A program made the position numbers and the translations under genes. From the NCBI RefSeq assembly GCF_051014685.1, contig NW_027478461.1, positions 62,001 through 126,000 of the forward strand: a DNA stretch of 64,000 nt. The letters are read 5' to 3'. Shown piece by piece: positions 38,173 to 52,090 of this stretch. This DNA is from Ptiloglossa arizonensis (lineage: Eukaryota; Arthropoda; Insecta; Hymenoptera; Colletidae). The notes under the pieces were generated by a model that ran no database searches, was not told the origin of the DNA, and was given only the letters and a program-made list of their open reading frames with translations. How positions within the stretch are numbered: the stretch's first letter is position 1; the number at the start of each line of letters is the position of its first letter.

Positions 38173-39541
38173 AAGTGTGAAGTTAAGGAATGGTTGAGAA
38201 ACCATCAAAATTTTCGCAAGTCTGATACTCGAAACCAATAACTGGAATGGCCTAGGGGAAAAGTACACATACCATTGTAATCAGGCGAGTTTCTACTTTC
38301 AGATGCAACAGGAATTTCTCGAGTTCGTCAATCCGTTCGCGAGATATGGGAGTTTGAAGTTAAGGAATGGTTGAGAAACCATCAAAATTTTCGCTGTTCT
38401 GATACTCGAAACCAATAACTGGAATGGCCTAGGGGAAAAGTACACATACCATTGTAATCAGGCGAGTTTCTACTTTCAGATGCAACAGGAATTTCTCGAG
38501 TTCATCAATCCGTTCGCGAAAAATGGGAGTTTGAAGTTAAGGAATGGTTGAGAAATCATCAAAATTTTCGCAAGTCTGATACCCGAAACCAATAACTACA
38601 ATGGCCTAGGGGAAAAATACACATATCTATGTAATCGGGCGAGTTTCTACTTTCAGATGCAACAGGAATTTCTCGAGTTCTTCAATCCGTTCGCGAGATA
38701 TGGGAGTTTGAAGTTAAGGAATGGTTGAGAAACCATCAAAATTTTCGCTGTTCTGATACTCGAAACCAATAACTGGAATGGCCTAGGGGAAAAGTGCACA
38801 TACCATTGTAATCGGGCGAGTTTCTACTTTCAGATGCAACATGAATTTCTCGAGTTCGTCAATGCGTACGCGAGAAATGGGAGTTTGAAATTAAGGAATG
38901 GTTGAGAAACCATCAAAGTTTTGGCCAGTCTGATACCCGAAACCAATAACTACAATGGCCTAGGGGAAAAGTACACATACCATTGTAATCAGGCGAGTTT
39001 CTACTTTCAGATCCAACAGGAATTTCTCGAGTTCGTCAATCCGTTCGCGAGAAATGAGAGTTTGAAGTTAAGGAATGGTTGAGAAACCATCAAAATTTTC
39101 GCAAGTCTGATACCCGAAACCAATAACTACAATGGCCTAGGGGAAAAATACACATACCGTTGTAATCGGGCGACATTCTACTTTCAGATGCAACAGGAAT
39201 TTCTCGAGTTCGTCAATCCGTTCGCGAGAAATGGGAGTTTGAAGTTAAGGAATCGTTGAGAAACCATCAAAATTTTCGCAAGTCTGATACCCGAAACCAA
39301 TAACTACAATGGCCTAGGGGAAAAATACGCATATCTTTGTAATCGGGCGAGTTTCTACTTTCAGATGCAACAGGAATTTCAGGAGTTCGTCAATCCGTTC
39401 GCGAGATATGGGAGTTTGAAGTTAAGGAATGGCTGAGAAATCATCAAAATTTTCGCAAATCTGGTACACGAATCCAATAACTACTATGGCCTAGGGCAAA
39501 AATACACATACCGTTGTAATCGGGCGAGTTTCTGCTTTCAG

Positions 39542-40872
39542 ATGCAACAGGAATTTCTCGAGTTCGTCAATCCGTTCGCGAGAAATGGAAGTTTGAAGTT
39601 ATGGAATGGTTGAGAAACCATCAAAATTTTCGCTGGTCTGATACTCGAAACCAATAACTGGAATGGCCTAGGGGACAAGTACACATACCATTGTAATCAG
39701 GCGAGTTTCTACTTTCAGATGCAACAGGAATTTCTCGAGTTCGTCAATCCGTTCGCGAGATATGGGAGTTTGAAGTTAAGGAATGGTTGAGAAACCATCA
39801 AAATTTTCGCTGGTCTGATACTCGAAACCAACAACTGGAATGGCCTATGGGAAAAGTACACACACCGTTGTAATCGGGCGAGTTTCTACTTTCAGATACA
39901 ACAGGAATTTCTCGAGTTCGTCAATGCGTTCGCGAGATATGGGAGTTTGAAGTTAAGGAATGGTTGAGAAATCATCAAAATTTTCGCAAGTCTGATACAC
40001 GAATCCAATAACTACTATGGCCTAGGGCAAAAATACACATACCGTTGTAATCGGGCGAGTTTCTGCTTTCAGATGCAATAGGAAATTCTCGAGTTCGTCA
40101 ATCCGATCGCGAGATATGGAAGTTTGAAGTTAAGGAATGCTTGAGAAACCATCAAAATTTTCGCTGGTCTGATACTCGAAACCAACAACTGGAATGGCCT
40201 ATGGGAAAAGTACACACACCGTTGTAATCGGGCGAGTTTCTGCTTTCAGATGCAATAGGATATTCTCGAGTTCGTCAACCCGTTCGCGAGATATGGAAGT
40301 GAGAAAATAAGGAATGGTTGAGAAACCATCAAAATTTTCGCAAGTCTGATACTCGAAACCAATAACTACAAAGGCCTAGGAGAAAAATACACATACCGTT
40401 GTAATCGGGCGACTTTCTACTTTCACATGCAACAGGAATTTCTCGAGTTCGTCAATCCGTACGCGGGATATGGGAGTTTGAAGTTAAGGAATGGTTGAGG
40501 AACCATCAAAATTTTCGCTGGTCTGATACTCGAAACCAATAACTGGAATGGCCTTGGGTAAAAATACACATACCGTTGTAATCGGGCGAGTTTCTACTTT
40601 CACATGCAACAGGAATTTCTCGAGTTCGTCAATCCGTTCGCGAGAAATGGAAGTTTGAAGTTATGGAATGGTTGAGAAACCATCAAAATTTTCGCTGGTC
40701 TGATACTCGAAACCAATAACTGGAATGGCCTAGGGGACAAGTACACATACCATTGTAATCAGGCGAGTTTCTACTTTCAGATGCAACAGGAATTTCTCGA
40801 GTTCGTCAATCCGTTCGCGAGATATGGGAGTTTGAAGTTAAGGAATGGTTGAGAAACCATCAAAATTTTCGC
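39542..40872 (+). repeat. 6-unit-offset duplication (39,542-39,810 and 40,604-40,872)
   Basis: Some 269 bp match at an offset of 1,062. Shared markers are CGAGAAATGGAAG with GTTATGGAATGG, followed by CCTAGGGGACAAGTACAC. The GGGGACAAG unit is seen again near 44,636, 46,583 and 48,890, there following GTTAAGGAATGG. Confidence 0.8.
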
Positions 40873-41930
40873 AAGTCTGATACTCGAAACCAATAACTAC
40901 AAATGCCTAGGGGAAAAATACACATACCATTGTAATCGGGCGGGATTCTACTTTCGCATGCAACTGGAATTTCTCGAGTTCGTCAATGCGTTCGCGAGAT
41001 ATGGCAGTTTGAAGTTAAGGAATGGTTGAGAAATCATCAAAATTTTCGCAAGTCTGATACTCGAATCGAGTAACCACTATGGCCTAGGGCAAAAATACAC
41101 ATACCGTTGTAATCGGGCGAGTTTCTGCTTTCAGATGCAATAGGAAATTCTCGAGTTCGTCAATCCGTTCGCGAGATATGGAAGTTTGAAGTTAAGGAAT
41201 ACATGAGAAACCATCAAGATTTTCGCTGGTCTGATACTCGAAACCAACAACTACTATGGCCTAGGGCAAAAATACACATACCGTTGTAATCGGGCGAGTT
41301 TCTGCATTCAGATGCAATAGGAAATTCTCGAGTTCGTCAATCCGTTCGCGAGATATGGATGTTTGAAGTTGAGGAATGCTTGAGGAACCATCAAAATTTT
41401 CGCGGGTCTGATACTCGAAACCAACAACTGGAATGGCCTAGTAGATAAATACACATACCGTTGTAATCGGGCGACTTTCTACATTCACATGCAACAGGAA
41501 TTTCTCGAGTTCGTCAATCCGTTCGCGGGATATGGGAGTTTGAAGTTAAGCAACGGTTGAGGAACCATCAAAATTTTCACTGGTCTGATACTCAAAACCA
41601 ATAACTGGAATGGCCTAGGGGAAAAGTACACATACCATTGTAATCAGGCGAGCTTCTACTTTCAGATGCAACAGGAATTTCTCGAGTTCGTCAATGCGTT
41701 CGCGAGAAATGGGAGTTTGAAGTTAAGGAATGGTTGAGAAACCATCAAAATATTCGCAAGTCTGATACCCGAAACCAATAACTACAATGGCCTAGGGGAA
41801 AAATACACATATCTTTGTAATCGGGCGAGTTTCTACTTTCAGATGCAACAGGAATTTCTCGAGTTCGTCAATCCGTTCGCGAGATATGGGAGTTTGAAGT
41901 TAAGGAATGGTTGAGAAACCATCAAAATTT
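40604..41930 (+). repeat. Segment copied at 46,454-47,780
   Basis: The offset is 5,850, which is 33 units plus the 9-bp insertion at 41,995. The copies share CGGGATTCTACTTTCGCATGC, CTCGAATCGAGTAACCAC, CATCAAGATTTTCGC, CTGCATTCAG, GGATGTTTGAAGT and TAGATAAATACAC. Around ten differences are scattered along it, for example 41,441, 41,553, 41,594 and 41,711. Overlapping parts recur near 44,700-45,158 and 50,560-51,570. Confidence 0.8.
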
Positions 41931-41994
41931 TCGCAAGTCTGATACTCGAAACCAATAACTACTATGGCCTAGGGCAAAAATACACACACCGTTG

Positions 41995-42003
41995 ATACCG
42001 TTG
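41995..42003 (+). repeat. 9-bp insertion (ATACCGTTG duplicated)
   Basis: The sequence CCGTTGATACCGTTGTAATCGG shows a short tandem copy of ATACCGTTG, the left half of the CENP-B-like segment. It makes a 186-bp unit. The same insertion occurs at 49,615-49,623, so the two copies share descent. Confidence 0.85.
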
Positions 42004-43029
42004 TAATCGGGCGAGTTTCTGCTTTCAGATGCAACAGGAATTTCTCGAGTTCGTCAGTCCGTTCGCGAGATATGGGAGTTTGAAGTTAAGGAATGGTTGA
42101 GAAAACATCAAAATTTTCGCAAGTCTGATACGCGAATCCAATAACTACAATGGCCTAGGGCAAAAATACACACACCGTTGTAATCGGGCGATTTTCTACT
42201 TTCAGATGCAACAGGAATTTCTCGAGTTCGTCAATCTGTTCGCGAGATATGGGAGTTTGAAGTTAAGGAATGGTTGGGAAACCATTAAAATTTTCGCAAG
42301 TATGGTACTCGAAACGAATAACTACAAAGGCCTAGGAGAAAAATACACATACCGTTGTAATCGGGCGACTTTCTACTTTCACATGCAACAGGAATTTCTC
42401 GAGTTCGTCAATCCGTTCGCGGGATATGGGAGTTCGAAGTTAAGGAATGGTTGAGAAACCATCAAAATTTTCGCTGTTCTGATACTCGAAACCAATAACT
42501 GGAATGGCCTAGGGGAAAAGTGCACATACCATTGTAATCGGGCGAGTTTCTACTTTCAGATGCAACAGGAATTTCTCGAGTTCGTCAATGCGTTCGCGAG
42601 AAATGGGAGTTTGAAGTTAAGGAATGGTTGAGAAACCATCAAAATATTCGCAAGTCTGATACCCGAAACCAATAACTACAATGGCCTAGGGGAAAAATAC
42701 ACATATCTTTGTAATCGGGCGAGTTTCTACTTTCAGATGCAACAGGAATTTCTCGAGTTCGTCAATCCGTTCGCGAGATATGGGAGTTTGAAGTTAAGGA
42801 ATGGTTGAGAAACCATCAAAATTTTCGCAAGTCTGATACGCGAATACAATAACTACAATGGCCTAGGGCAAAAATACACATACCGTTGTAATCGGGCGAT
42901 TTTCTACTTTCAGATGCAACAGGAATTTCTCGAGTTCGTCAATCCGTTCGCGAGATATGGGAGTTTGAAGTTAAGGAATGGTTGAGAAACCATCAAAATT
43001 TTCGCAAGTCTGATACTCGAATCCAATAA

Positions 43030-43708
43030 CTACAATGGCCTAGGGCAAAAATACACATACCGTTGTAATCGGGCGTGTTTCTGCTTTCAGATGCAATTGG
43101 AAATTCTCGAGTTCGTCAATCCGTTCGCGAGATATGGAAGTGTGAGGTTAAGGAATGGTTGAGAAACCATCAAAATTTTCGCAAGTCTGATACTCGAAAC
43201 CAATAACTGGAATGGCCTAGGGGAAAAGTACATATACCATTGTAATCAGGCGAGTTTCTACTTTCAGATGCAACAGGAATTTCTCGAGTTCGTCAATCCG
43301 TTCGCGAGATATGGGAGTTTGAAGTTAAGGAATGGTTGAGAAACCATTGAAATTTTCGCAAGTCTGATACTCGAAACCAATAACTACAAAGGCCTAGGAG
43401 AAAAATACACAAACCGTTGTAATCGGGCGACTTTCTACTTTCACATGCAACAGGAATTTCTCGAGTTCGTCAATCCGTTCGCGGGATATGGGAGTTCGAA
43501 GTTAAGGAATGGTTGAGAAACCATCAAAATTTTCGCTGTTCTGATACTCGAAACCAATAACTGGAATGGCCTAGGGGAAAAGTGCACATACCATTGTAAT
43601 CGGGCGAGTTTCTACTTTCAGATGCAACAGGAATTTCTCGAGTTCGTCAATGCGTACGCGAGAAGTGGGAGTTTGAAATTAAGGAATGGTTGAGAAACCA
43701 TCAAAATT
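43030..43708 (+). repeat. Segment copied at about 51,898-52,576
   Basis: The offset is 8,868, which is 50 units plus two 9-bp insertions. Shared markers are CAATTGGAAATTCTCG, GTACATATACC, GAAACCATTGAAATTTTCGC, CACAAACCGTTG and GCGTACGCGAGAA. A handful of substitutions separate the copies. Part of it is also found near 49,990-50,520. Confidence 0.78.
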
Positions 43709-46700
43709 TTCGCCAGTCTGATACCCGAAACCAATAACTACAATGGCCTAGGGGAAAAATGCACATATCTTTGTAATCGGGCGAGTTTCTACTTTCAGAT
43801 GCAACAGGAATTTCTCGAGTTCGTCAATCCGTTCGCGAGATATGGGAGTTTGAAGTTAAGGAATGGTTGGGAAACCATTAAAATTTTCGCAAGTATGGTA
43901 CTCGAAACGAATAACTACAAAGGCCTAGGAGAAAAATACACATACCGTTGTAATCGGGCGACTTTCTACTTTCACATGCAACAGGAATTTCTCGAGTTCG
44001 TAAATCCGATCGCGGGATATGGGAGTTTGAAGTTAAGGAATGCTGGAGAAACCATCAAAATTTTCGCTGGTCTGATACTCGAAACCAACAACTGGAATGG
44101 CCTAGGAGAAAAATACACATACCGTTGTAATCGGGGGAGTTTCTGCTTTCAGATGCAATAGGAAATTCTCAAGTTCGTCAATCCGTTCGCGAGATATGGA
44201 AGTTTGAAGTTAAGGAATACATGAGAAACCATCAAAATTTTCGCTGGTCTGATACTCGAAACCAACAAGTACTATGGCCTAGGGCAAAAATACACATACC
44301 GTTGTAATCGGGCGAGATTCTGCATTCAGATGCAATAGGAAATTCTCGAGTTCGTCAATCCGTTCGCGAGATATGGAAGTTTGAAGTTAAGGAATGCTTG
44401 AGAAACCATCAAAATTTTCGCTGGTCTGATACTCGAAACCAACAACTGGAATGGCCTAGGAGAAAAATACACATACCTTTGTAATCGGGCGACTTTCTAC
44501 TTTCACATGCAACAGGAATTTCTCGAGTTCGTCAATCCGTTCGCGAGAAATGGAAGTTTGAAGTTAAGGAATGGTTGAGAAACCATCAAAATTTTCGCTG
44601 GTCGGATACTCGAAACCAATAACTGGAATGGCCTAGGGGACAAGTACACATACCATTGTAATCAGGCGAGTTTCTACTTTCAGATGCAACAGGAATTTCT
44701 CGAGTTCGTCAATCCGTTCGCGAGATATGGGAGTTTGAAGTTAAGGAATGGTTGAGAAACCATCAAAATTTTCGCAAGTCTGATACTCGAAACCAATAAC
44801 TACAAATGCCTAGGGGAAAAATACACATACCATTGTAATCGGGCGGGATTCTACTTTCGCATGCAACAGGAATTTCTCGAGTTCGTCAATGCGTTCGCGA
44901 GATATGGCAGTTTGAAGTTAAGGAATGGTTGAGAAATCATCAAAATTTTCGCAAGTCTGATACTCGAATCGAGTAACCACTATGGCCTAGGGCAAAAATA
45001 CACATACCGTTGTAATCGGGCGAGTTTCTGCTTTCAGATGCAATAGGAAATTCTCGAGTTCGTCAATCCGTTCGCGAGATATGGAAGTTTGAAGTTAAGG
45101 AATACATGAGAAACCATCAAGATTTTCGCTGGTCTGATACTCGAAACCAACAACTACTATGGCCTAGGGGAAAAGTACATATACCATTGTAATCAGGCGA
45201 GTTTCTACTTTCAGATGCAACAGGAATTTCTCGAGTTCGTCAATCCGTTCGCGAGATATGGGAGTTTGAAGTTAAGGAATGGTTGAGAAACCATTGAAAT
45301 TTTCGCAAGTCTGATACTCGAAACCAATAACTACAAAGGCCTAGGAGAAAAATACACAAACCGTTGTAATCGGGCGACTTTCTACTTTCACATGCAACAG
45401 GAATTTCTCGAGTTCGTCAATCCGTTCGCGGGATATGGGAGTTCGAAGTTAAGGAATGGTTGAGAAACCATCAAAATTTTCGCTGTTCTGATACTCGAAA
45501 CCAATAACTGGAATGGCCTAGGGGAAAAGTGCACATACCATTGTAATCGGGCGAGTTTCTACTTTCAGATGCAACAGGAATTTCTCGAGTTCGTCAATGC
45601 GTACGCGAGAAGTGGGAGTTTGAAATTAAGGAATGGTTGAGAAACCATCAAAATTTTCGCCAGTCTGATACCCGAAACCAATAACTACAATGGCCTAGGG
45701 GAAAAATGCACATATCTTTGTAATCGGGCGAGTTTCTACTTTCAGATGCAACAGGAATTTCTCGAGTTCGTCAATCCGTTCGCGAGATATGGGAGTTTGA
45801 AGTTAAGGAATGGTTGGGAAACCATTAAAATTTTCGCAAGTATGGTACTCGAAACGAATAACTACAAAGGCCTAGGAGAAAAATACACATACCGTTGTAA
45901 TCGGGCGACTTTCTACTTTCACATGCAACAGGAATTTCTCGAGTTCGTAAATCCGATCGCGGGATATGGGAGTTTGAAGTTAAGGAATGCTGGAGAAACC
46001 ATCAAAATTTTCGCTGGTCTGATACTCGAAACCAACAACTGGAATGGCCTAGGAGAAAAATACACATACCGTTGTAATCGGGGGAGTTTCTGCTTTCAGA
46101 TGCAATAGGAAATTCTCAAGTTCGTCAATCCGTTCGCGAGATATGGAAGTTTGAAGTTAAGGAATACATGAGAAACCATCAAAATTTTCGCTGGTCTGAT
46201 ACTCGAAACCAACAAGTACTATGGCCTAGGGCAAAAATACACATACCGTTGTAATCGGGCGAGATTCTGCATTCAGATGCAATAGGAAATTCTCGAGTTC
46301 GTCAATCCGTTCGCGAGATATGGAAGTTTGAAGTTAAGGAATGCTTGAGAAACCATCAAAATTTTCGCTGGTCTGATACTCGAAACCAACAACTGGAATG
46401 GCCTAGGAGAAAAATACACATACCTTTGTAATCGGGCGACTTTCTACTTTCACATGCAACAGGAATTTCTCGAGTTCGTCAATCCGTTCGCGAGAAATGG
46501 AAGTTTGAAGTTAAGGAATGGTTGAGAAACCATCAAAATTTTCGCTGGTCGGATACTCGAAACCAATAACTGGAATGGCCTAGGGGACAAGTACACATAC
46601 CATTGTAATCAGGCGAGTTTCTACTTTCAGATGCAACAGGAATTTCTCGAGTTCGTCAATCCGTTCGCGAGATATGGGAGTTTGAAGTTAAGGAATGGTT

Positions 46701-47105
46701 GAGAAACCATCAAAATTTTCGCAAGTCTGATACTCGAAACCAATAACTACAAATGCCTAGGGGAAAAATACACATACCATTGTAATCGGGCGGGATTCTA
46801 CTTTCGCATGCAACAGGAATTTCTCGAGTTCGTCAATGCGTTCGCGAGATATGGCAGTTTGAAGTTAAGGAATGGTTGAGAAATCATCAAAATTTTCGCA
46901 AGTCTGATACTCGAATCGAGTAACCACTATGGCCTAGGGCAAAAATACACATACCGTTGTAATCGGGCGAGTTTCTGCTTTCAGATGCAATAGGAAATTC
47001 TCGAGTTCGTCAATCCGTTCGCGAGATATGGAAGTTTGAAGTTAAGGAATACATGAGAAACCATCAAGATTTTCGCTGGTCTGATACTCGAAACCAACAA
47101 CTACT
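43212..47105 (+). repeat. Tandem 11-unit duplication (1,947 bp x 2)
   Basis: Positions 43,212-45,158 are followed directly by a copy at 45,159-47,105. No difference was found at any position I compared, including private markers GCGTACGCGAGAAGTGGG, GTATGGTACTCGAAACG, GGGGGAGTTTCTGC and GCTGGTCGGATAC. Both junctions fall within ATGGCCTAGGG, so the exchange took place between two different unit variants sharing that stretch. Confidence 0.93.
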
Positions 47106-49614
47106 ATGGCCTAGGGCAAAAATACACATACCGTTGTAATCGGGCGAGTTTCTGCATTCAGATGCAATAGGAAATTCTCGAGTTCGTCAATCCGTTCGCG
47201 AGACATGGATGTTTGAAGTAGAGGAATGCTTGAGGAACCATCAAAATTTTCGCGGGTCTGATACTCGAAACCAACAACTGGAATGGCCTAATAGATAAAT
47301 ACACATACCGTTGTAATCGGGCGACTTTCTACTTTCACATGCAACAGGAATTTCTCGAGTTCGTCAATCCGTTCGCGGGATATGGGAGTTTGAAGTTAAG
47401 GAACGGTTGAGGAACCATCAAAATTTTCACTGGTCTGATACTCGAAACCAATAACTGGAATGGCCTAGGGGAAAAGTACACATACCATTGTAATCAGGCG
47501 AGTTTCTACTTTCAGATGCAACAGGAATTTCTCGAGTTCGTCAATGCGTTCGCGAGAAATGGGAGTTTGAAATTAAGGAATGGTTGAGAAACCATCAAAA
47601 TTTTCGCCAGTCTGATACCCGAAACCAATAACTACAATGGCCTAGGGGAAAAATACACATATCTTTGTAATCGGGCGAGTTTCTACTTTCAGATGCAACA
47701 GGAATTTCTCGAGTTCGTCAATCCGTTCGCGACATATGGGAGTTTGAAGTTAAGGAATGGTTGAGAAACCATCAAAATTTTCGCTGTTCTGATACTCGAA
47801 ACCAATAACTGGAATGGCCTATGGGAAAAGTGCACATACCATTGTAATCGGGCGAGTTTCTATTTTCAGATGCAACAGGAATTTCTCGAGTTCGTCAATC
47901 CGTTCGCGAGAAATGGGAGTTTGAAGTTAAGGAATCGTTGAGAAACCATCAAAATTTTCGCAAGTCTGACACCCGAAACCAATAACTACAATGGCCTAGG
48001 GGAAAAATACACATATCTTTGTAATCGGGCGAGTTTCTACTTTCAGATGCATCAGGAATTTCTCGAGTTCGTCAATCCGTTCGCGAGATATGGGAGTTTG
48101 AAGTTAAGGAATGGTTGAGAAACCATCAAAATTTTCGCAAGTCTGATACTCGAAACCAATAACTGTAAATGCCTAGGGGAAAAATACACATACCATTGTA
48201 ATCGGGCGAGATTCCACTTTCGCATGCAACAGGAATTTCTCGAGTTCGTCAATGCGTTCGCGAGATATGGCAGTTTGAAGTTAAGGAATGGTTGAGAAAT
48301 CATCAATATCTTCGCAAGTCTGATACACGAATCCAATAACTACTATGGCCTAGGGCAAAAATACACATATCTTTGTAATCGGGCGAGTTTCTACTTTCAG
48401 ATGCAACAGGAATTTCTCGAGTTCGTCAATCCGTTCGCGAGATATGGAAGTTTGAAGTTAAGGAATACATGAGAAACCATCAAAATTTTCGCAGGTCTGA
48501 TACTCGAAACCAACAAGTACTATGGCCTAGGGCAAAAATAAACATACCGTTGTAATCGGGCGAGATTCTGCATTCAGATGCAATAGGAAATTCTCGAGTT
48601 CGTCAATCCGTTCGCGAGATATGGAAGTTTGAAGTTAAGGAATGCTTGAGAAACCATCAAAATTTTCGCTGGTCTGATACTCGAAACCAACAACTGGAAT
48701 GGCCTAGGAGAAAAATACACATACCGTTGTAATCGGGCGACTTTCTACTTTCACATGCAACAGGAATTTCTCGAGTTCGTCAATCCGTTCGCGAGAAATG
48801 GAAGTTTGAAGTTAAGGAATGGTTGAGAAACCATCAAAATTTTCGCTGGTCTGATACTCGAAACCAATAACTGGAATGGCCTAGGGGACAAGTACACATA
48901 CCATTGTAATCAGGCGAGTTTCTACTTTCAGATGCAACAGGAATTTCTCGAGTTCGTCAATCCGTTCGCGAGATATGGGAGTTTGAAGTTAAGGAATGGT
49001 TGAGAAACCATCAAAATTTTCGCAAGTCTGATACTCGAAACCAATAACTACAAAGGCCTAGAAGAAAAATACACACACCGTTGTAATCGGGCGACTTTCT
49101 ACTTTCACATGCAACAGGAATATCTCGAGTTCGTCAATCCGTTCGCGGGACATGGGAGATTGTAGTTAAGGAATGGTTGAGGAACCATCAAAATTTTCGC
49201 TGGTCTGTTACTCGAAACCAATAACTGGAATGGCCTAGGGGAAAAGTACACATACCATTGTAATCAGGCGAGTTTCTACTTTCAGATGCAACAGGAATCT
49301 CTCGAGTTCGTCAATCCGTTCGCGAGAAATGGGAGTTTGAAGTTAAGGAATGGTTGAGAAACCATCAAAATATTCGCAAGTCTGATACCCGAAACCAATA
49401 ACTACAATGGCCTAGGGGAAAAATACACATATCTTTGTAATCGGGCGAGTTTCTACTTTCAGATGCAACAGGAATTTCTCGAGTTCGTCAATCCGTTCGC
49501 GAGATATGGGAGTTTGAAGTTAAGGAATGGTTGAGAAACCATCAAAATTTTCGCAAGTCTGATACTCGAAACCAATAACTACTATGGCCTAGGGCAAAAA
49601 TACACACACCGTTG

Positions 49615-49623
49615 ATACCGTTG
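49615..49623 (+). repeat. 9-bp insertion (second copy)
   Basis: Same ATACCGTTG duplication in the same unit context (ACTACTATGG, CACACACC) as at 41,995. It lies downstream of the 33,781/49,010 copied segment. Confidence 0.85.
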
Positions 49624-51393
49624 TAATCGGGCGAGTTTCTGCTTTCAGATGCAACAGGAATTTCTCGAGTTCGTCAGTCCGTTCGCGAGATATGGGTGTT
49701 TGAAGTTAAGGAATGGTTGAGAAATCATCAAAATTTTCGCAAGTCTGATACGCGAATCCAATAACTACAATGGCCTAGGGCAAAAATACACATACCGTTG
49801 TAATCGGGCGATTTTCTACTTTCAGATGCAACAGGAATTTCTCGAGTTCGTCAATCCGTTTGCGAGATATGGAAGTGTGAAGTTAAGGAATGGTTGAGAA
49901 ACCATCAGAATTTTCGCAAGTCTGATACTCGAAACCAATAACTGGAATGGCCTAGGGGAAAAGTACACATACCGTTGTAATCGGGCGAGTTTCTGCTTTC
50001 AGATGCAATTGGAAATTCTCGAGTTCGTCAATCCGTTCGCGAGATATGGAAGTGTGAAGTTAAGGAATGGTTGAGAAACCATCAAAATTTTCGCAAGTCT
50101 GATACTCGAAACCAATAACTGGAATGGCCTAGGGGAAAAGTACACATACCATTGTAATCAGGCGAGTTTCTACTTTCAGATGCAACAGGAAATTCTCGAG
50201 TTCGTCAATCCGTTCGCGAGATATGGGAGTTTGAAGTTAAGGAATGGTTGAGAAACCATTGAAATTTTCGCAAGTCTGATACTCGAAACCAATAACTACA
50301 AAGGCCTAGGAGAAAAATACACAAACCGTTGTAATCGGGCGACTTTCTACTTTCACATGCAACAGGAATTTCTCGAGTTCGTCAATCCGTTCGCGGGATA
50401 TGGGAGTTCGAAGTTAAGGAATGGTTGAGAAACCATCAAAATTTTCGCTGTTCTGATACTCGAAACCAATAACTGGAATGGCCTAGGGGAAAAGTGCACA
50501 TACCATTGTAATCGGGCGAGTTTCTACTTTCAGATGCAACAGGAAATTCTCGAGTTCGTCAATCCGTTCGCGAGATATGGAAGTTTGAAGTTAAGGAATA
50601 CATGAGAAACCATCAAGATTTTCGCTGGTCTGATACTCGAAACCAACAACTACTATGGCCTAGGGCAAAAATACACATACCGTTGTAATCGGGCGAGTTT
50701 CTGCATTCAGATGCAATAGGAAATTCTCGAGTTCGTCAATCCGTTCGCGAGATATGGATGTTTGAAGTTGAGGAATGCTTGAGGAACCATCAAAATTTTC
50801 GCGGGTCTGATACTCGAAACCAACAACTGGAATGGCCTAGTAGATAAATACACATACCATTGTAATCGGGCGACTTTCTACTTTCACATGCAACAGGAAT
50901 TTCTCGAGTTCGTCAATCCGTTCGCGGGATATGGGAGTTTGAAGTTAAGGAACGGTTGAGGAACCATCAAAATTTTCACTGGTCTGATACTCGAAACCAA
51001 TAACTGGAATGGCCTAGGGGAAAAGTACACATACCATTGTAATCAGGCGAGTTTCTACTTTCAGATGCAACAGGAATTTCTCGAGTTCGTCAATGCGTTC
51101 GCGAGAAATGGGAGTTTGAAGTTAAGGAATGGTTGAGAAACCATCAAAATATTCGCAAGTCTGATACCCGAAACCATTAACTACAATGGCCTAGGGGAAA
51201 AATACACATATCTTTGTAATCGGGCGAGTTTCTACTTTCAGATGCAACAGGAATTTCTCGAGTTCGTCAATCCGTTCGCGAGATATGGGAGTTTGAAGTT
51301 AAGGAATGGTTGAGAAACCATCAAAATTTTCGCAAGTCTGATACTCGAAACCAATAACTACTATGGCCTAGGGCAAAAATACACACACCGTGG

Positions 51394-51402
51394 ATACCGT
51401 TG
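51394..51402 (+). repeat. 9-bp insertion (third copy, with a substitution)
   Basis: Here the flanking base reads CCGTGGATACCGTTG, one substitution from the other two copies. It lies inside the 50,560-51,570 block that copies 41,160-42,170. Confidence 0.85.
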
Positions 51403-52090
51403 TAATCGGGCGAGTTTCTGCTTTCAGATGCAACAGGAATTTCTCGAGTTCGTCAGTCCGTTCGCGAGATATGGGAGTTTGAAGTTAAGGAATGGTTGAG
51501 AAAACATCAAAATTTTCGCAAGTCTGATACGCGAATCCAATAACTACAATGGCCTAGGGCAAAAATACACATACCGTTGTAATCGGGCGATTTTCTACTT
51601 TCAGATGCAACAGGAATTTCTCGAGTTCGTCAATCCGTTCGCGAGATATGGGAGTTTGAGGTTAAGGAATGGTTGAGAAACCATCAAAATTTTCGCTGTT
51701 CTGATACTCGAAACCAATAACTGGAATGGCCTAGTGGAAAAGTGCACATACCATTGTAATCGGGCGAGTTTCTACTTTCAGATGCAACAGGAATTTCTCG
51801 AGTTCGTCAATGCGTTCGCGAGAAATGGGAGTTTGAAGTTAAGGAATGGTTGAGAAACCATAAAAATATTCGCAAGTCTGATACCCGAAACCAATAACTA
51901 CAATGGCCTAGGGCAAAAATACACATACCGTTGTAATCGGGCGAGTTTCTGCTTTCAGATGCAATTGGAAATTCTCGAGTTCGTCAATCCGTTCGCGAGA
52001 TATGGAATTGTGAAGTTAAGGAATGGTTGAGAAACCATCAAAATTTTCGCAAGTCTGATACTCGAAACCAATAACTGGAATGGCCTAGGG

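Noticed and set aside
43799..44161. 120-codon open frame, repeated exactly at 45,746-46,108
   Set aside because: It is two satellite units read through. 177 is 3 x 59, so frames stay in register, and a unit is open if the usual TGA of GGTTGAG is lost (GGTTGGG, GCTGGAG). The second copy comes from the 11-unit duplication. No ribosome or promoter context, no domain, and no sign that stops are avoided in neighbouring units.
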